A model generated the notes under the pieces. That model worked only from the letters and a program-made list of their open reading frames with translations, did no database searches and was not told where the DNA came from. The position numbers and the translations under genes are program-made. Positions 10,440 through 23,895 of a DNA stretch of 64,000 nucleotides are shown here, piece after piece (position 1 is the stretch's first letter; each line of letters opens with the position of its first letter). Source of the stretch: Sorex araneus (lineage: Eukaryota; Chordata; Mammalia; Eulipotyphla; Soricidae); NCBI RefSeq assembly GCF_027595985.1, contig NC_073304.1:216568000-216631999 (forward strand), given 5' to 3'.

Positions 10440-11460
10440 GTATGGTGTCAGGGATTGAACTCAACACCTCAAACACTGTTAGGCATGTATTGTATTACTT
10501 GAGTCATATCTCTAGCTTCACCCCCATCATAAAAATTTTTGTTTTGTTTTGTTTTTGGGTCACACCCAACAATACTCATGGGTTACTCCTGGCTCTGCAC
10601 TCAATAATTACTCTTTGCAGTGCTTGGAGGACACTATGGGATGCACCGGGTCAGATGCATGCAAGGCAAGCTCCTTACTTGTTGTACTATCTCTCCAATC
10701 TAACTCCATTAAAATTTTAAAAATTTTGGGGAGACAACATCTGACATTTCTCAGGGGCCACTCTGGCTCATGCGGTGTCACAGACTGAACATGGTATTCT
10801 GCATGCAGAACAGGTGTTCAGTCTTTTGAGCTATCTTTCCAGCCCTTCCCATGTTATTTTTTGTTTTATTTATGCATTTAATTGTGTTTGGGGGCCATAC
10901 AAGCTGATGTTCAGGGGATATTCCTGGATTTGTGCAAAGGAGTGACTGTTGGAGGTGCTCTGGTACTATCTGCGCTTACCTAGGACTGAACCAGCATTAG
11001 GTAACAACTGGCATTGCTCAGAAATTACTCATGGAGGTGCTCAAGGGACCATATGGGATGCTGGGGATCAAATCCTGCTGTGAGCAAGGCAAATGCTCTT
11101 GTCCCAAGGCAAGCACCTTAACCCTTGTCCTAACTCTCAGCAACCCCCCACCCCGGCCCCGCACACTCCTCCATCAATTTTAAACAAAAATAAAACCAGT
11201 GCTGAAGAAACAGTTCAAAGGGTGGAAGCAGATGATTTTTATGTTGGAGCCCAAGATTTGATGCTCAGCACCACATAGTTCCTGATTAACCTCTAAGCAG
11301 AGTAGCCTCTGAGCACTGCTGGGCGTGACCAAAAAGACAAAGCAAAGTCACAGATTAGGAGGAAATGGGGGACATGAGAGGTAGCTCAGCAGTTAGAGCA
11401 CATGTTTCACATGCAGGAGGGCAGGGTTTCAACTTCCAGAACCACAAAACAAAACACAAG
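10440..11460. mobile_element. Cluster of old SOR-type SINEs
   Basis: Recognisable copies on the minus strand lie at 10540-10700, 10720-10845, 10880-10990 and 11000-11120. Copies on the plus strand lie at 11190-11345 and 11365-11460. All are diverged. Confidence 0.75.
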
Positions 11461-12281
11461 GGGCTGGAGAGATAATTTAGGGGCTAAAACACCAAAACCA
11501 ATATAAAAGTTTCCTTCATAAGAAATAAAACAAAGGAATCACACATCCAGTGACTTGCATGAGAAACTGAACAAAGTAGAAATATTCTTCTTTTATTAAA
11601 TATATAACATAAAACTTAGCAAATATTAAATATTTAGGCATCAAAGACATTTTTCCATAAATAAAACACTTAAAATAACAATGCATATTATTTTAGGTTT
11701 GTGCATCTTTAAGAAACCAGTGGTCTTAGAATATAAATATATACGTATACATTTATACATTTATACATTTTTAAATTTTAAAAGCCTTTCAAGGGTTAAT
11801 TTTTAACTCTCTACTAGAGAAACTTTCTGGAATTATATATTTGCTTTCTTGATAGGAAAATAAAGGTGTTCTTAGTCCACTGGCACCTTTTTTAACCTGC
11901 AGACGACTATCCTGTAGAAGTCTCTTAGGTCATTTCCCCCATCTTAAACGTGTCTCAGTAAACCAAGGGGTATATCCTCTAGCCTGATTTCTTAGAGGCT
12001 TCACAGTCTCCTGATTGTGAAACTGGTAAAGTCACACTACTAATTAGGTGTTCAATAACAAAGAGGTTTCTTCAGCAGCTTTGTGTATTTACTCTTCAAA
12101 ATATTTGGCATAAAAATCTATAATCATACAGCTGAATACTGTTTTAAAGAGCTTAACTCTTAAGTAATAATCGCAGGGAGAGGTTAGTTTTTTTTTAATT
12201 GACATATGATGGTTCTTTGTGTTGTGCCCTGTTATGGATACCGCTTGCTTGCTCTAATTTCCAAAGAAGATAATTATCCTT

Positions 12282-12300
12282 GTAATAAAATCTTTATTAC
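12282..12300. terminator. Palindromic two-strand poly(A) signal
   Basis: GTAATAAA, three bases, then TTTATTAC form a perfect 8-bp inverted repeat. It therefore places AATAAA on both strands (plus 12284-12289, minus 12298-12293). It is a candidate 3' end for FBXO47 from the right and for any plus-strand transcript from the left. Confidence 0.35.
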
Positions 12301-12721
12301 AGAAGAACTGGAAGCATGAACTAAGTCATCAGAGGACCAAACAGTGTGAAAAAGGGGCCTCCTGTTCATGCCAGGGAAGGCAGCAAGTTGAAGCAATGTC
12401 TTGAACTTCCTGAATGCTTGAACTGCTTCACAAGTAGAGTCATTTACTGTCTGCACCAGGAACAAGATAAAGTTGAGGGGTCGGAAGGGCATGAGAAGGA
12501 ATTGTCAAAAGAAGTGTTGAAATGAGATGTTTTTGTTTCATATAAGGCAGAATTTTTCTGCAAGATACAAATGTTTTAGTTTCTAAGAAAAATAATGTCA
12601 TTAATTTACTAGTAATATTGTATTAAGTTTATATGTAATATGTATTCTTAGAAACAAGAATAAAAAAGAAATATAATGATTATGTATTGTTGAGTTTTCT
12701 TTCTAGTAGAAATAAAAACCT

Positions 12722-12795
12722 TATGGTTAGGGATGTGGCTCATGCCTAGCATGTGTTAAGGCTTGGGTTTGATCTTAGCAACACAAAATGGATTG
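12722..12795 (+). mobile_element. tRNA-Ala-like short SINE
   Basis: GGTTAGGGATGTGGCTCATG and GGCTTGGGTTTGATCTTAGC follow the order of a tRNA-Ala gene (A box, then B box) and are followed by CAACACAAAA. Confidence 0.6.
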
Positions 12796-15564
12796 CTAAA
12801 TTGAAGATATTGTAAATTTGGACTCAAGGTTATTTTTATCTATTAACAATTGAAAGAAGAAGTGTACCAGTTTACATTTTATTTGTAAGAATATATTTAT
12901 CTACTGTCCCCAAAAATGAATAAAAATTTTTATAAGGGCCACACCCAGCAGAGCTTGGAGGGCTCAAGCCACTAATCTCTAGTGGCTCTGGGGGACACCA
13001 AAACAATACCCTGTGATTCTCATGGGTTATTGTAGTTCTGGGGAATTAGTTCAGCGTTATATATGGTGGGTATGTGCTTTACTTTTTCAGCTATCTCCCT
13101 GATCCATTAATCAGATTTTTTTTTTTTTTGCAGGGGGGTTGGGGCCACACATGGTAGTGCTCAGGGCTCCATGCTCAGAGATCACTCCTGGCAGGGCATG
13201 AAGACGATATGAGGTACCAGGGATTGAATCTGGGTAAGCAACATGCAAGGCGAGCAATTTACCTGTTGTACTATCACTCTAGCCCCACAGATTTTTGTTT
13301 TTGCATTCCAAATTGCTGGGAAAGATCAGAAAATAATTTCACAATTACCTAGAATAGTGAAACAATGTGAATTAAAAAAAATGTAGAAAAGCAGACATGT
13401 TAGTTCAGGTATACAATGAGATTTAAAATCCAAATAAAAACTAAATTATGCTTCTTTTATAAACTTGCTGAAAATAAAGTTGTGGAGATCTGGAAAAGTT
13501 AAGAAATGGAATAAATTAATAATGTCACATTTTTCTCTAAAAGAATGAAAGGGACTGGAGAGATAATACAGCGAGTAAGGTGTTTACCTTGCACACAGCT
13601 GCCAGGGTCCCCAGAACACTGCCAGGAGTGATTTTTGGGTGTAGAGCCAGGAGTAACCCCTGAGCATTGTCAGTTGTGCACCCCCTCCAAAAAATCAATG
13701 CTATACTAAAAATATTTATTGTATTATTATATTAGTTGTTTCTACTTTTTCCATTATTTCTTTTTTTCTCAAAAGTTCTAGTAGGATATATTCTCAAGTT
13801 TGGCTCACCAGTTATTTATTTTTTTTTAATATATGGATGAGGCTTTCCAAAGCATGTATGGGAAAAGAGAGAGAAAAGAAAAAGCTAACTAGTGTTGGCC
13901 CTTTCTAAAAAATTTATATTCTTGTATCTGTCAACTTTTAATTTTTGTAATTTAGCCATGGATAAAATCTAATGTTGAGAATAAGATTAAAACAGGATAA
14001 AAGCAGGGGTTTAATTTTTGCCTAAATTTGTACATATTAAGTTTAGAGAGAAAAAAAACACTACCTCTGATGGAATTATAACCAGACAATCCATCAAAGA
14101 AAGGCAGTTAATTTCTGACACTCCAAAAATGAAGGTAAGTGCTTCCTGCTACATAATAGTAAAACCTTATCATACTTTATATTTTCCCACAAATTTCACT
14201 TTTCTTCGATTCTATTAAATCTCTGAGCCCTTGTTCCCCAATATTTGAGAATTTCTCACAATTCAGAGCTGCTTTTGTGGGCAATTCCCATACATCACCT
14301 AGTGTTTCTTCCCTTCATTAGCTCCAGAGGAGCTCAGTTAAGGGGTTGAAGAAAAGAAAGCCAAACTCTGAGAAGTCTGGTGGGAAGGACTCTGAATTTA
14401 GAAAGAAAATGGTCAAACTCCAGAAGAAAATGGGAGATCTAGGAGGATCCTAGCATTATTGCAGCCCCAAGAAGCGTGATCATTTTCTACTTTAATAACA
14501 AAAGTGAGTGGAAAATTGCTAGTCAGACTGAAACAGTCCTGGAGTATCTTGCAATCCACTTATTTAGGTGAAGAAAAGCCCCTCTTTTGTGGGACGTCCT
14601 AATAATCCATGCTTCCAGTTTCTTTCAAGTTCTACTCTTTAAGTGAGGAAGAAAGCTTTAGAAAAAAAATGCAAATTATTTGTTAAGATTCTGCTGACAG
14701 AAAAATAACTTTCTTTCATTTTATATTTTCTGTTTCCAATCATTTACTCTAATCCCCAGGAAAGAATAAAAGATAATTTGACTGTGTCTGAATAATATGT
14801 ATCTTTCTCTACTGATATTTTGGTATAATTTGTCTTAAAGAAAGAAATATGTATTTACATATATAGGTATAAACATATATGTTGCACAGTTATGTAAACA
14901 CATATTTATGTGATTGGTTATGAATATACATATATACATACTTTTATATGTTAATTAGTGTAAAGGGAACAAGATATAATGTTCTTTATGATCATATGCC
15001 ACGAAGACAGTAAGGAATGTGATATGAATTTATACCTTGTAAGCATCATACTGCAAACCTTCACCAAACATTCTAGGCTCTAGCTACACAACTTAAGCAA
15101 AGTGAACAGACACATATTAATTAGAGAATTTGGATTTGCTCTAATTGTGGAACAGAATTTTCTTTTGCTTCAAAGTTCCACACATACAAGTTGACTGGCC
15201 CTATATTCTTGGACACTAATGCTCCATTTAATTTGGTGTTAAGTTTACCAAAATCTGGAGATACATTGTTTCCCACAGAATACTCATTTTAGTTTTGGAT
15301 TTGTCTGTAGTTTTTATATTAATAATGATAGTTGTTTCTAAAATTTTATGCATCTTTGAATTCTTAGGTTACTTGGGTAAATAGGAAAAAAGTTGTATGT
15401 ATACATTATAATCTGTAATTACAATGTATAATTATCTAAAAATTTTAAAGTGAAAAAGATTTAAAAAATTTTTAAATGTATAATTTTCTGAATGTAGAAA
15501 AGTAGAGCTTAGAAAGATGAGTTTAGTGAGGTATTCTCCAAATGCAAGGAAGATTTCTGAGTAT

Positions 15565-15677
15565 TTAGGAAGAGAGAGTATTCATGGTCAGATACAGGAC
15601 CTCCTTATGGAAGTTAGCCTGAGCATGCACAAGATGGAACAAATTCAAAAAGGTTCTGTCATCTTCATCACGGTCTC
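15565..15677 (-). CDS. FBXO47: FBXO47 last coding exon
   Basis: Coding part of the last exon, from the acceptor GGCTTGTAG to TAA at 15567-15565. It encodes DRDEDDRTFLNLFHLVHA and ends LTMNTLSS. The human ending is one residue longer, which accounts for the one-residue shorter total here. Confidence 0.95.
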
Positions 15678-16840
15678 CTACAAGCCATACACAGGAATGG
15701 AAAATAGGGAAAAGGAGAGTTAAATATTTTAATCTATGACTAATTTGAAACTTGATGTTCTGCTTTTCCTTAACTTATAACAGAAACTACTTAGTGACTT
15801 TTACTAAGTCAGACATTAATCACTGAAATTTATAAATTTCATAGCCATGAAATTTAATAACTCTTTAAACAGAAGTAAGAAGAAAAGAATGATGATCCAT
15901 GATTTCTTACTTCCAACTTTAGAAAATTGGGGAAGTCAGGTAATTCATCTAAATCTTACTTTTTTTTCACCAGTAAAATAGGATTATGTTGGCTATCTAA
16001 AAAAACTCAATACATATTGAAATCATATAAGATTTTGTGATTGTTATGATACATTGTCAAGTGAGCATGTAACATTTTGTTTTGTTTTGGGACCAAACCT
16101 GGCAGTACTTGGTGAGGAGATTATTCCCAGTGTGGTGCTCAGAGAACCGGGCAGTGCCTGGGATTAAACCTGAGATAACCGAATGCTAAGCATGTGATCC
16201 AGTTCTTTGATCCATTTTCCTGGGCCCCAAATTAAAATTATGATGTATAAAGTTGGAATTGGTTCCTTTCAGAGCAGACACTTGAACTTGATGCTCGTCA
16301 TTAAAACCATTATTTAGGGAGGGTGGGGGGGTGGAAGTGGGTTGGGATGCACCTAGTGGTACTCAGGGGCTGTTCCTGGAAATGCTAGGGTCTATATGTG
16401 ATAGGGGGACCATAGACAATTAAGGGGTTCATATGTGATGCCAGGGTTAGCTACATTGCAAGGCAACTGCCAAATTCCTGCACTATTTCTGCAGACTATA
16501 AATCCAGATTTTAAGAGTGACAAAACCAGAAACTATATATATATGTATATATATATAACTATATATATGATATATACATATCACTGTATCACTGTATCAC
16601 TGTATCACTGTCATCCCATTGCTCATCGATTTGCTCGAGTGGGCATCAGCAACATCTCTACTGTGAGATTTGTTACTGTTTTTGGCATATCGAATATATC
16701 ACGGGTAGCTTGCCAGGCTCTGCCGTGCTGGCGAGATACTCTCAGTAGCTTGCCGGGCTCTCCGAGAGGGACAGAGGAATCAAAACCAGGTTAGCCTCAT
16801 GCAAGGCAAATGCCCTACCCACTGTGCTATCGATCCAGAG

Positions 16841-16871
<31 letters not shown>

Positions 16872-19800
16872 TATACACACACATGTATTTATGTATATAT
16901 ATGTTGCAATATAAAAACTGTCTGCTTCTTGGGGCTGGAGCAATAGCACAGCGAGTAGGGCGTTTGCCTTGCACGCGGCCAACCCAGGTTCGATTCCCAG
17001 CATCCCATATGGTCCCCTGAGTACCGCCAGTAGTAATTCCTGACTGAAGAGACAGGAGTAACCCCTGTGCATCACCAGGTGTGACCCAAAAAGCAAAACA
17101 AAAAACCAAAAAACTGTCTGCTTCTTAACTTGTTTTAGAAACAGTTTACAAAGAATTATCTGTCTTAAATGGAGATTAAGAATGCATGGGGTGGGCTGGA
17201 GCAATACCACAGTGGGTAGGGCGTTTGCCTTGCATGTGGCCGACCCGGTTTCGATTCCCAGCATCCCATATGGTCCCCTGAGTACCGCCAGGAGTGATTC
17301 CTGAGTGCAGAGCCAGGAGTAACTAACCCCTGTGCATTGCCAGGTGTGACTCAAAAGCAAAAAAAAAAAAGCATGGGGCTGTGGCTGGAGCAATAGCACA
17401 GCAGGTAGGGCGTTTGCCTTGCACGTGGCCAACCCGGGTTCAATTCCCAGCATCCCATATGGTCCCCCAAGTACCTCCAGGAGAAATTCCTGAGTGCAAA
17501 TCCAGGAGTAACCCCTGTGTATCACTGGGTGTGACAAAAAAAAGCAAAAAAATTAAAAAAAAAAAAGAATTCTTGGGACTGAAGTGATAGTGCAGCATGG
17601 GTAGGGAATTTGCCTTGTACATGACTGACCCAGGTTCAATCTCTGGCACCCTATATGGTCCCTAGCCCACCAATGAGTACCACTGGGTGTGGCATAAAAA
17701 CCAAATTGAAGGGAAAAAAAGAGAATGCTGTTTACTCATACCTGTGCATCATCTTCGTGCATACTCACCAGACATAACTGTCTGCAGCATTTCCATTGTA
17801 AGACATGCAAATGCATTTGCCACATTCTGTAGGAAGTTATTTCTTTCCAATGAAGTGGTAAAGACTTTACAGACTTTTTGCATCATTTTAACTGCCCAAT
17901 CCATGCAGTATAATTCTTTCTCACACACCTGATTTAGACATACAAAGCATTATGGTAAATCTTCATTATAAAGAAAACTGTAGATTTTTAGATGGTGAAA
18001 ATCATAAAATAATAGTTTATGACTTAATTTACTTTAATTATCAATATCACATCATATTTAGCCTATAAGTGGGAATTAATCATGTCTAAAACTCTTGCTA
18101 TATAGTCCAAGTTAGGGCTGGAGAGAAAATATACCAGGCAGGGCACTTGCTTAGCACGTGGCCAATCTGGGTTCCATTTCTAGCAGGACATATGGTCCCT
18201 GAGCGCTACTAGAACTGATCCCTCAACACAGAACCAGGAGTAAGCATGAGCACTACTAGGTGTGGCCCCCAGAATTAAAAATGAATAAATAAATGTTACA
18301 ATTTAGGGTTGGGTATATGGCTTAGTGGTAGAACATATGCTTTGTCTGTGTGAGGGCATGAATTTAATTATGGTACTGCAAAAAAAAAAAGGGTACAGTT
18401 TTGGGGCCACATCTGTTAGTGCTCAGGGGCTACTCTTAGCACATTTCTTAGTGATTGCACCCTACACTGTTCAGGTGACCATGTGTTTCTGGGAATCAAA
18501 CCTGGGCCTTTGGTATGTAACAACCTGTGTTTAACTCTTGGAGCTACCTCTCTAACCCCAAACAAAACAATTATAATATTTTTTAGTATTGAAAAATTTG
18601 TAAAGTAAATAAAATATTGATTCAAGATTGTCAGAATATTTACTAATATAAAATATTGAAAAATTACTGAATATATGAAAAATACTGGATATATGAAAAA
18701 TGAGAGTTCTTTTTGTAAGTATTAATTACCATATGTCGTGAACTGAAAATATAAGGGCAATCTGTAAAGACACAACTCCTATTTTGTTTTGCTTTCTGGG
18801 TCACACCTGGCGATGCACAGGGGTTACTCCTGGCTCTTCACTCAGGAATTACTACCGGCGGTGCTCAGGGGACCATATGGGATGCTGGTATTCAAACCCG
18901 GGTCGGCCATGTGCAAGGCAAATGCCCTACCCGCTGTGCTATTGCTCCAGCCCCTCAACTCCTATTTTTTAAAAAAATATTTTTGGGTCACACCTGGTGT
19001 TGCTCAGGGCTTCCTCCTGACTCTGTACTCAGGGACTCACTCCTGGTAGAGCTTAGGAAATCATATGTGGTACCAGGGATTGAACCCAGAACAACCCTAA
19101 GCAAAGCAAGTGTCCTACACATAGTACTGTCACTCTGGTCCCCTAGCTTGCATTATTTTGGGGGGGTCACACCCGGCAATGCACAAGGGTCACTCCTGGC
19201 TCTACACTCAGGAATTACCCCTGGCCGTGCTCAGGGGACCATATGGGATGCTGGGAATAGAACCTGGGTCAGCCACGTGCAAGGCAAATGTCCTACCCGC
19301 TGTGCTATCGCTCCAACTCCCAGTTTTTATTTTTAAGGAGTGATGAAGGTCACAGATAAATATGCAGGAGTACTCTATAACATTTTTTTTCCTTTTTGGG
19401 TTTTAGGGCCACACCTGTGATGTTCAGGCGCTATTCCTGGCTGTGCTCAGGAATGACCCTGGAGGTATTCAGAGGACCATATGTGGTGCTAGGGATTGAA
19501 TGGAGTCCAGTCCTGGGAACCCAGGGTCTACTGCATGTTAAGCATGTGCTCAGACCACTGAGATACCTTTTCAGCCTAAAAAATACTTATAAAGTAATAT
19601 GCATACTATTTAGTTTTTTAGAGCAACTCCCTGATAGAACAACTATAATGATAAACAACTAGATAGAGAAAAACTTAATTTTTGCTTACCAAAGCCAAGA
19701 AAACTATTAGCCTTGCTAGTTCAATGACCCGTCCATTCACAGCTTTACTAGCCATGAAGGTGAAACAGATGTTGTTTCCACTTAGGATCAGGAGACGTGC

Positions 19801-22800
19801 ATTATTCTCTAGAAGCCATTCCCGGGGAACCACTTTTATTAGAAGAAGAATAGTTACTTAATGAAAAGTTACACACAGCTATAGTAAACATCATTAAATA
19901 CACCACTATATCAATTCATTAGAAATACAATTCCCACCAAGGGACAAACTAGATTTTCAATTATACCAACCAGAGATAGAGATTATTGCCATGTCAAGGC
20001 AGTTCTTATAAATAAATGTACTTGGAATACACTCAAAGCATTTCTCCTTCATATGGATCAATAGGCAAGGTGGTCTAATATTGTGTAAGAAAAGGGATCC
20101 TGCATACTTTACAACCTAAAGGAATATGCAGGAATGGGAAAATGTTTCACCTTACTTGTACCACAGGAGAGGGTATTCTTTTTTTTTTTTTTTTTTTTGG
20201 GTCACACCTGGCGATGCACAGGGGTTACTCCTGGCTCTGCACTCAGGAATTACTCCTGGCGGTGCTCAGGGGACCATATGGGATGCTGGGATTTGAACCC
20301 GGGTTGGCCGCGTGCAAGGCAAACGCCCTACCCACTATGCTATCACTCCAGCCCCAGGAGAGGGTATTCTTAAGCAATCTAAGAGGTATTTTGTTTTGTT
20401 TTTGAGACAACACCCAGTGGTTCTCAGCTTACTCCTGAGTTTGAGTTCAGAGGTCACTTCTGGGGGGATTTGAGGGACAATATGGGGTGCTGGTGATTGA
20501 ACCACAGTTGTCTGTGTACAAGACAAGTGGCTTACCCACTGTACTATTGCTCTGACCCCACAATCTAGGAGGGTGTTTCTGAGAACTTGCAAAATGGGAT
20601 GAATTGAATCAGTTAAATTTTGCTATTTTGGGGAGGGGGGTAAGGATAATAGTAATGCTGAGAGGGTGGGATAAATAACATGAACAAATACTGTAGGATT
20701 TTTTTGTTTGTTTGTTTGTGGTACACATCCAACTGTGTTCAGGGCTTACTCCTGGCTCTGCATTCACTCCTGGTGGTGATAGAGGTACCATATATATGAT
20801 GCAGGAGACCAAACCCCCATCAGTAGTGTATAAGGCAAGTACCAGCCCCTGTAAAACCTTTTGTATTTATGTTTTTTTCAATAATAATAGCAACAAATGT
20901 ATATTTATTAAATTAGTTTGGTTCCCATTGCCACTATATACATATTGGCAAGTTAAGGAAAATACGTTTATTATGTACATCTTTTTTCAAACATAATGCT
21001 AAATTCTTTATTTCTGATTTTTGGTCCTCAGGTCACTCCCAACAGTGCTCCTAGATTGTACTCAGGGTAATGTTTGAGTAAGCATATGGTGCTAGGATTG
21101 AAACCTGATCTCCTGAATGCAAAGCATGTGTTTAACACATTGAGGTATCTCTCTGACTCCCAGACTCATTGTTTATTTATTTATTTGTTCACTTATATTT
21201 TGGGGCCATACCCCGCAGTGCTCAAGGCTTTATTCTGGCTCTACACTTAGAAATCAGTCCTGGTGAGGTTTGAGGGATCATATGTGGTGCTGGTAATCAA
21301 ACCCTGGTGACTACATTCAAGGCAAGTGCCCTACCTATATCACTCTGACCCTGCTAGCCCCATATTTATTTCTTTTTCCCAAGGGAAACCACACCAGGCA
21401 GTACTCCTAAACTGCTAGAGGCTTAGTGTTTCAGGGTTGCTCCTGGTGAACTTCTGGAAAATCATGAGGTGCTGGGATTAATCCCAGGGTTACTACATGC
21501 AAATTATGTACTCCAGCCATTTACTTTTTCTCCCTGACCCATAATGCCAAGCTCTTTAAATATTTTCAAACATTCAGTGATTTCCAATAGGCAATATGTT
21601 CTTTTTAGAATTATCTTTAAAACTTTGTAAGTATAATCATAAATTTCTATTACAATGTAGTAAATATATTTTTACCTGATAATTCATCCACAAGACTTAT
21701 AATATCATCTGCTGTCCACTCTTTGGTGCCTGTTTCATATAGTAATTTAATGGCATCGGCCAAACCTTTTAGACTGGATTCATCTGCAGATCCTTCTGTC
21801 ATTTTCTGCCAAACAACCTGTCCTGAACGGTAATTAAAACAAAACTAGGTTTTGGCAGAATAATTGGCTTTGTGATAAAGATTTCATGGCTTCTTCTTCT
21901 TTTTTTTTTTTTTTGCTTTTTGGGTCACACCTGGCGTTGCACAGGGGTTACTCTTGGCTCTGCACTCAGGAATTACCCCTAGCGGTGCTCAGGGGACCAT
22001 ATGGGATACTGGGAATCGAACACGGGTCGGCCGCGTGCAAGGCAAATGCCCTACTCGCTGTGCTATCACTCCAGCTCCCTTTCATGGCTTTAAAAAGGAA
22101 ACTAAATTGCATAACGGAGTCCACTAGTAAAGCATATGCTACTTTCATTTCAACTTTTATAATGAAAGGTCAGTTCCGATAACAGAATAAATCTGAATGC
22201 TTCTGACTGATGAGATAAACAGTGATGATAGCTAAGTGAAGAAAAGCAGTTTCACTGAATGGAATAATGTTTCTATTTCAAAAACAGTGCTGGGGCTGGA
22301 GTGATAGCACAGCGGGTAGGGCATTTGCCTGGCATGCGGCTGACCCGGGTTTGATTCCCAGCATCCCATATGGTCCCCTGAGCACCGCCAGGAGTAACTC
22401 CTGAGTGCAGAGCCAAGAGTAACCTCTGTGCATTGCCAGGTGTAACCCAAAAAAAGCAAAAAAAAAAAAAATAGTGCTACTCCTTAACAGAAACTGGAAA
22501 AAATAATTGATATAAACTTACTAAATTAAAACATATATGTTTATACTTATAAAAATAAATATATATGCCTCTCAGAGAGCCTGGCAAGCTACTGAGAGTA
22601 TCCTGCCCACAGGACAGACCCTGGCAAGATCCCTGTGGCGTATTTGATATGCCAAAAACAGGAACAATAACAGGTATATTCCTCTGATCCTGAAAGAAGC
22701 CTCCAATCGTTGGGAAAGATGAGTAAGGAGAGGCTGCTAAAATCTCAGGGCTGGGACAAATGGAGATGTTACTAGCGTCCACTCCAGTAAATCAATGAAC

Positions 22801-23844
22801 AATGGGATGACAGTGATACAGTGATACAGTGAATTTAAAACATATCGGTCTCTTCCCAAAATAAGGATATGTTGTATGAAAATTCCCAAACATTCATAGA
22901 AAAACAGGGCAATCCGGGGCTGGAGCAATAGCACAGTGGGTAGGGTGTTTGCCTTGCACGCGGCCGACCCGGGTTCAATTCCAAGCATCCCATATGGTCC
23001 CCTGAGCACCGCCAGGAGTGACTCCTGAGTGCAGAGCCAGGAGTAACCCCTGTGCATCTCCGGGTGTGACCCAAAAACCAAAAAATAAAAAAAGAAAAAA
23101 AAGAAAAACAGGACAATCCAGTTAATATTTTATTGTTTACCTAATAACAGTATTTTTTGTGAATTTAATACATAAAACTTAATCTTAGCCAGATTTTTTT
23201 CCTGCTATAACTCAATATGCTTCTTTTTTCTTTTCTTGAGGGGGGCCCATCCCCAGTGATGCTCATGGGTTTCTATTGGCTCTGAGCTCAGGGATTACTC
23301 CGGGTGTGACTCACAGGACCATATGGGATGGTGAGGATCAGACCTGTGTCAGCTGTGTTGCAAGGCAAGCACTCTACCTGCTGCACTATTTCTCTAGCCC
23401 CTCAGTATATTTTATTTTTTATTTTTTTTATTTTTGCTTTTTTTTTTTTTTTTGGGTCACGCCTGGCGATGCACAGGGGTTACTCCTGGCTTTGCACTCA
23501 GGAGTTACCCCTGGCGGTGCTCAGGGGACCATATGGGATGCTGGGATTCGAACCCGGGCCGGCCGGGTGCAAGGCAAACGCCCTACCCGCTGTGCTATTG
23601 CCCCAGCCCCCCCCTCAGTATATTTTAAACTGGTTACTGCCTAACCTAAGTCTTTGTGGACTAAAAGGAAATACATGATGCACTGGAGCAACAGTGGGTA
23701 GAGTGTTTGCCTTGCATGTGGCTGACCTGAGTTCAATCCCTGGCATCCCATAAGGTTTCCTGACCCTGCCAGAAGTATTCCCTGAGTGCAAGGTCAGGAG
23801 TAATCCCTGAGCACTGATGGGTGTAGCCCCAAAACAAACAAAAG

Positions 23845-23895
<51 letters not shown>

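Larger units (their letters stand above)
11470..15560. other. AT-rich flank downstream of FBXO47
   Basis: This is mostly unique AT-rich sequence with few SINEs (12938-13110 and 13128-13290 on minus, 13548-13700 on plus). It lies just 3' of the FBXO47 stop, so its right part must hold that gene's 3' UTR. Minus-strand AATAAA candidates are at 13815-13820 and 12293-12298. I cannot tell which is used. No other gene is visible. Confidence 0.6.

Noticed and set aside
12274-12492. A 72-codon minus-strand ORF ending just before an AATAAA
   Set aside because: No recognisable domain, and it lies in AT-rich sequence likely to be FBXO47 3' UTR or flank. The length is within chance.
16577-16838. Short direct repeats (ATCACTGT units) that might suggest a CRISPR-like array
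   Set aside because: They are the tail of a SINE in a mammalian genome; there are no spacers and no cas genes.
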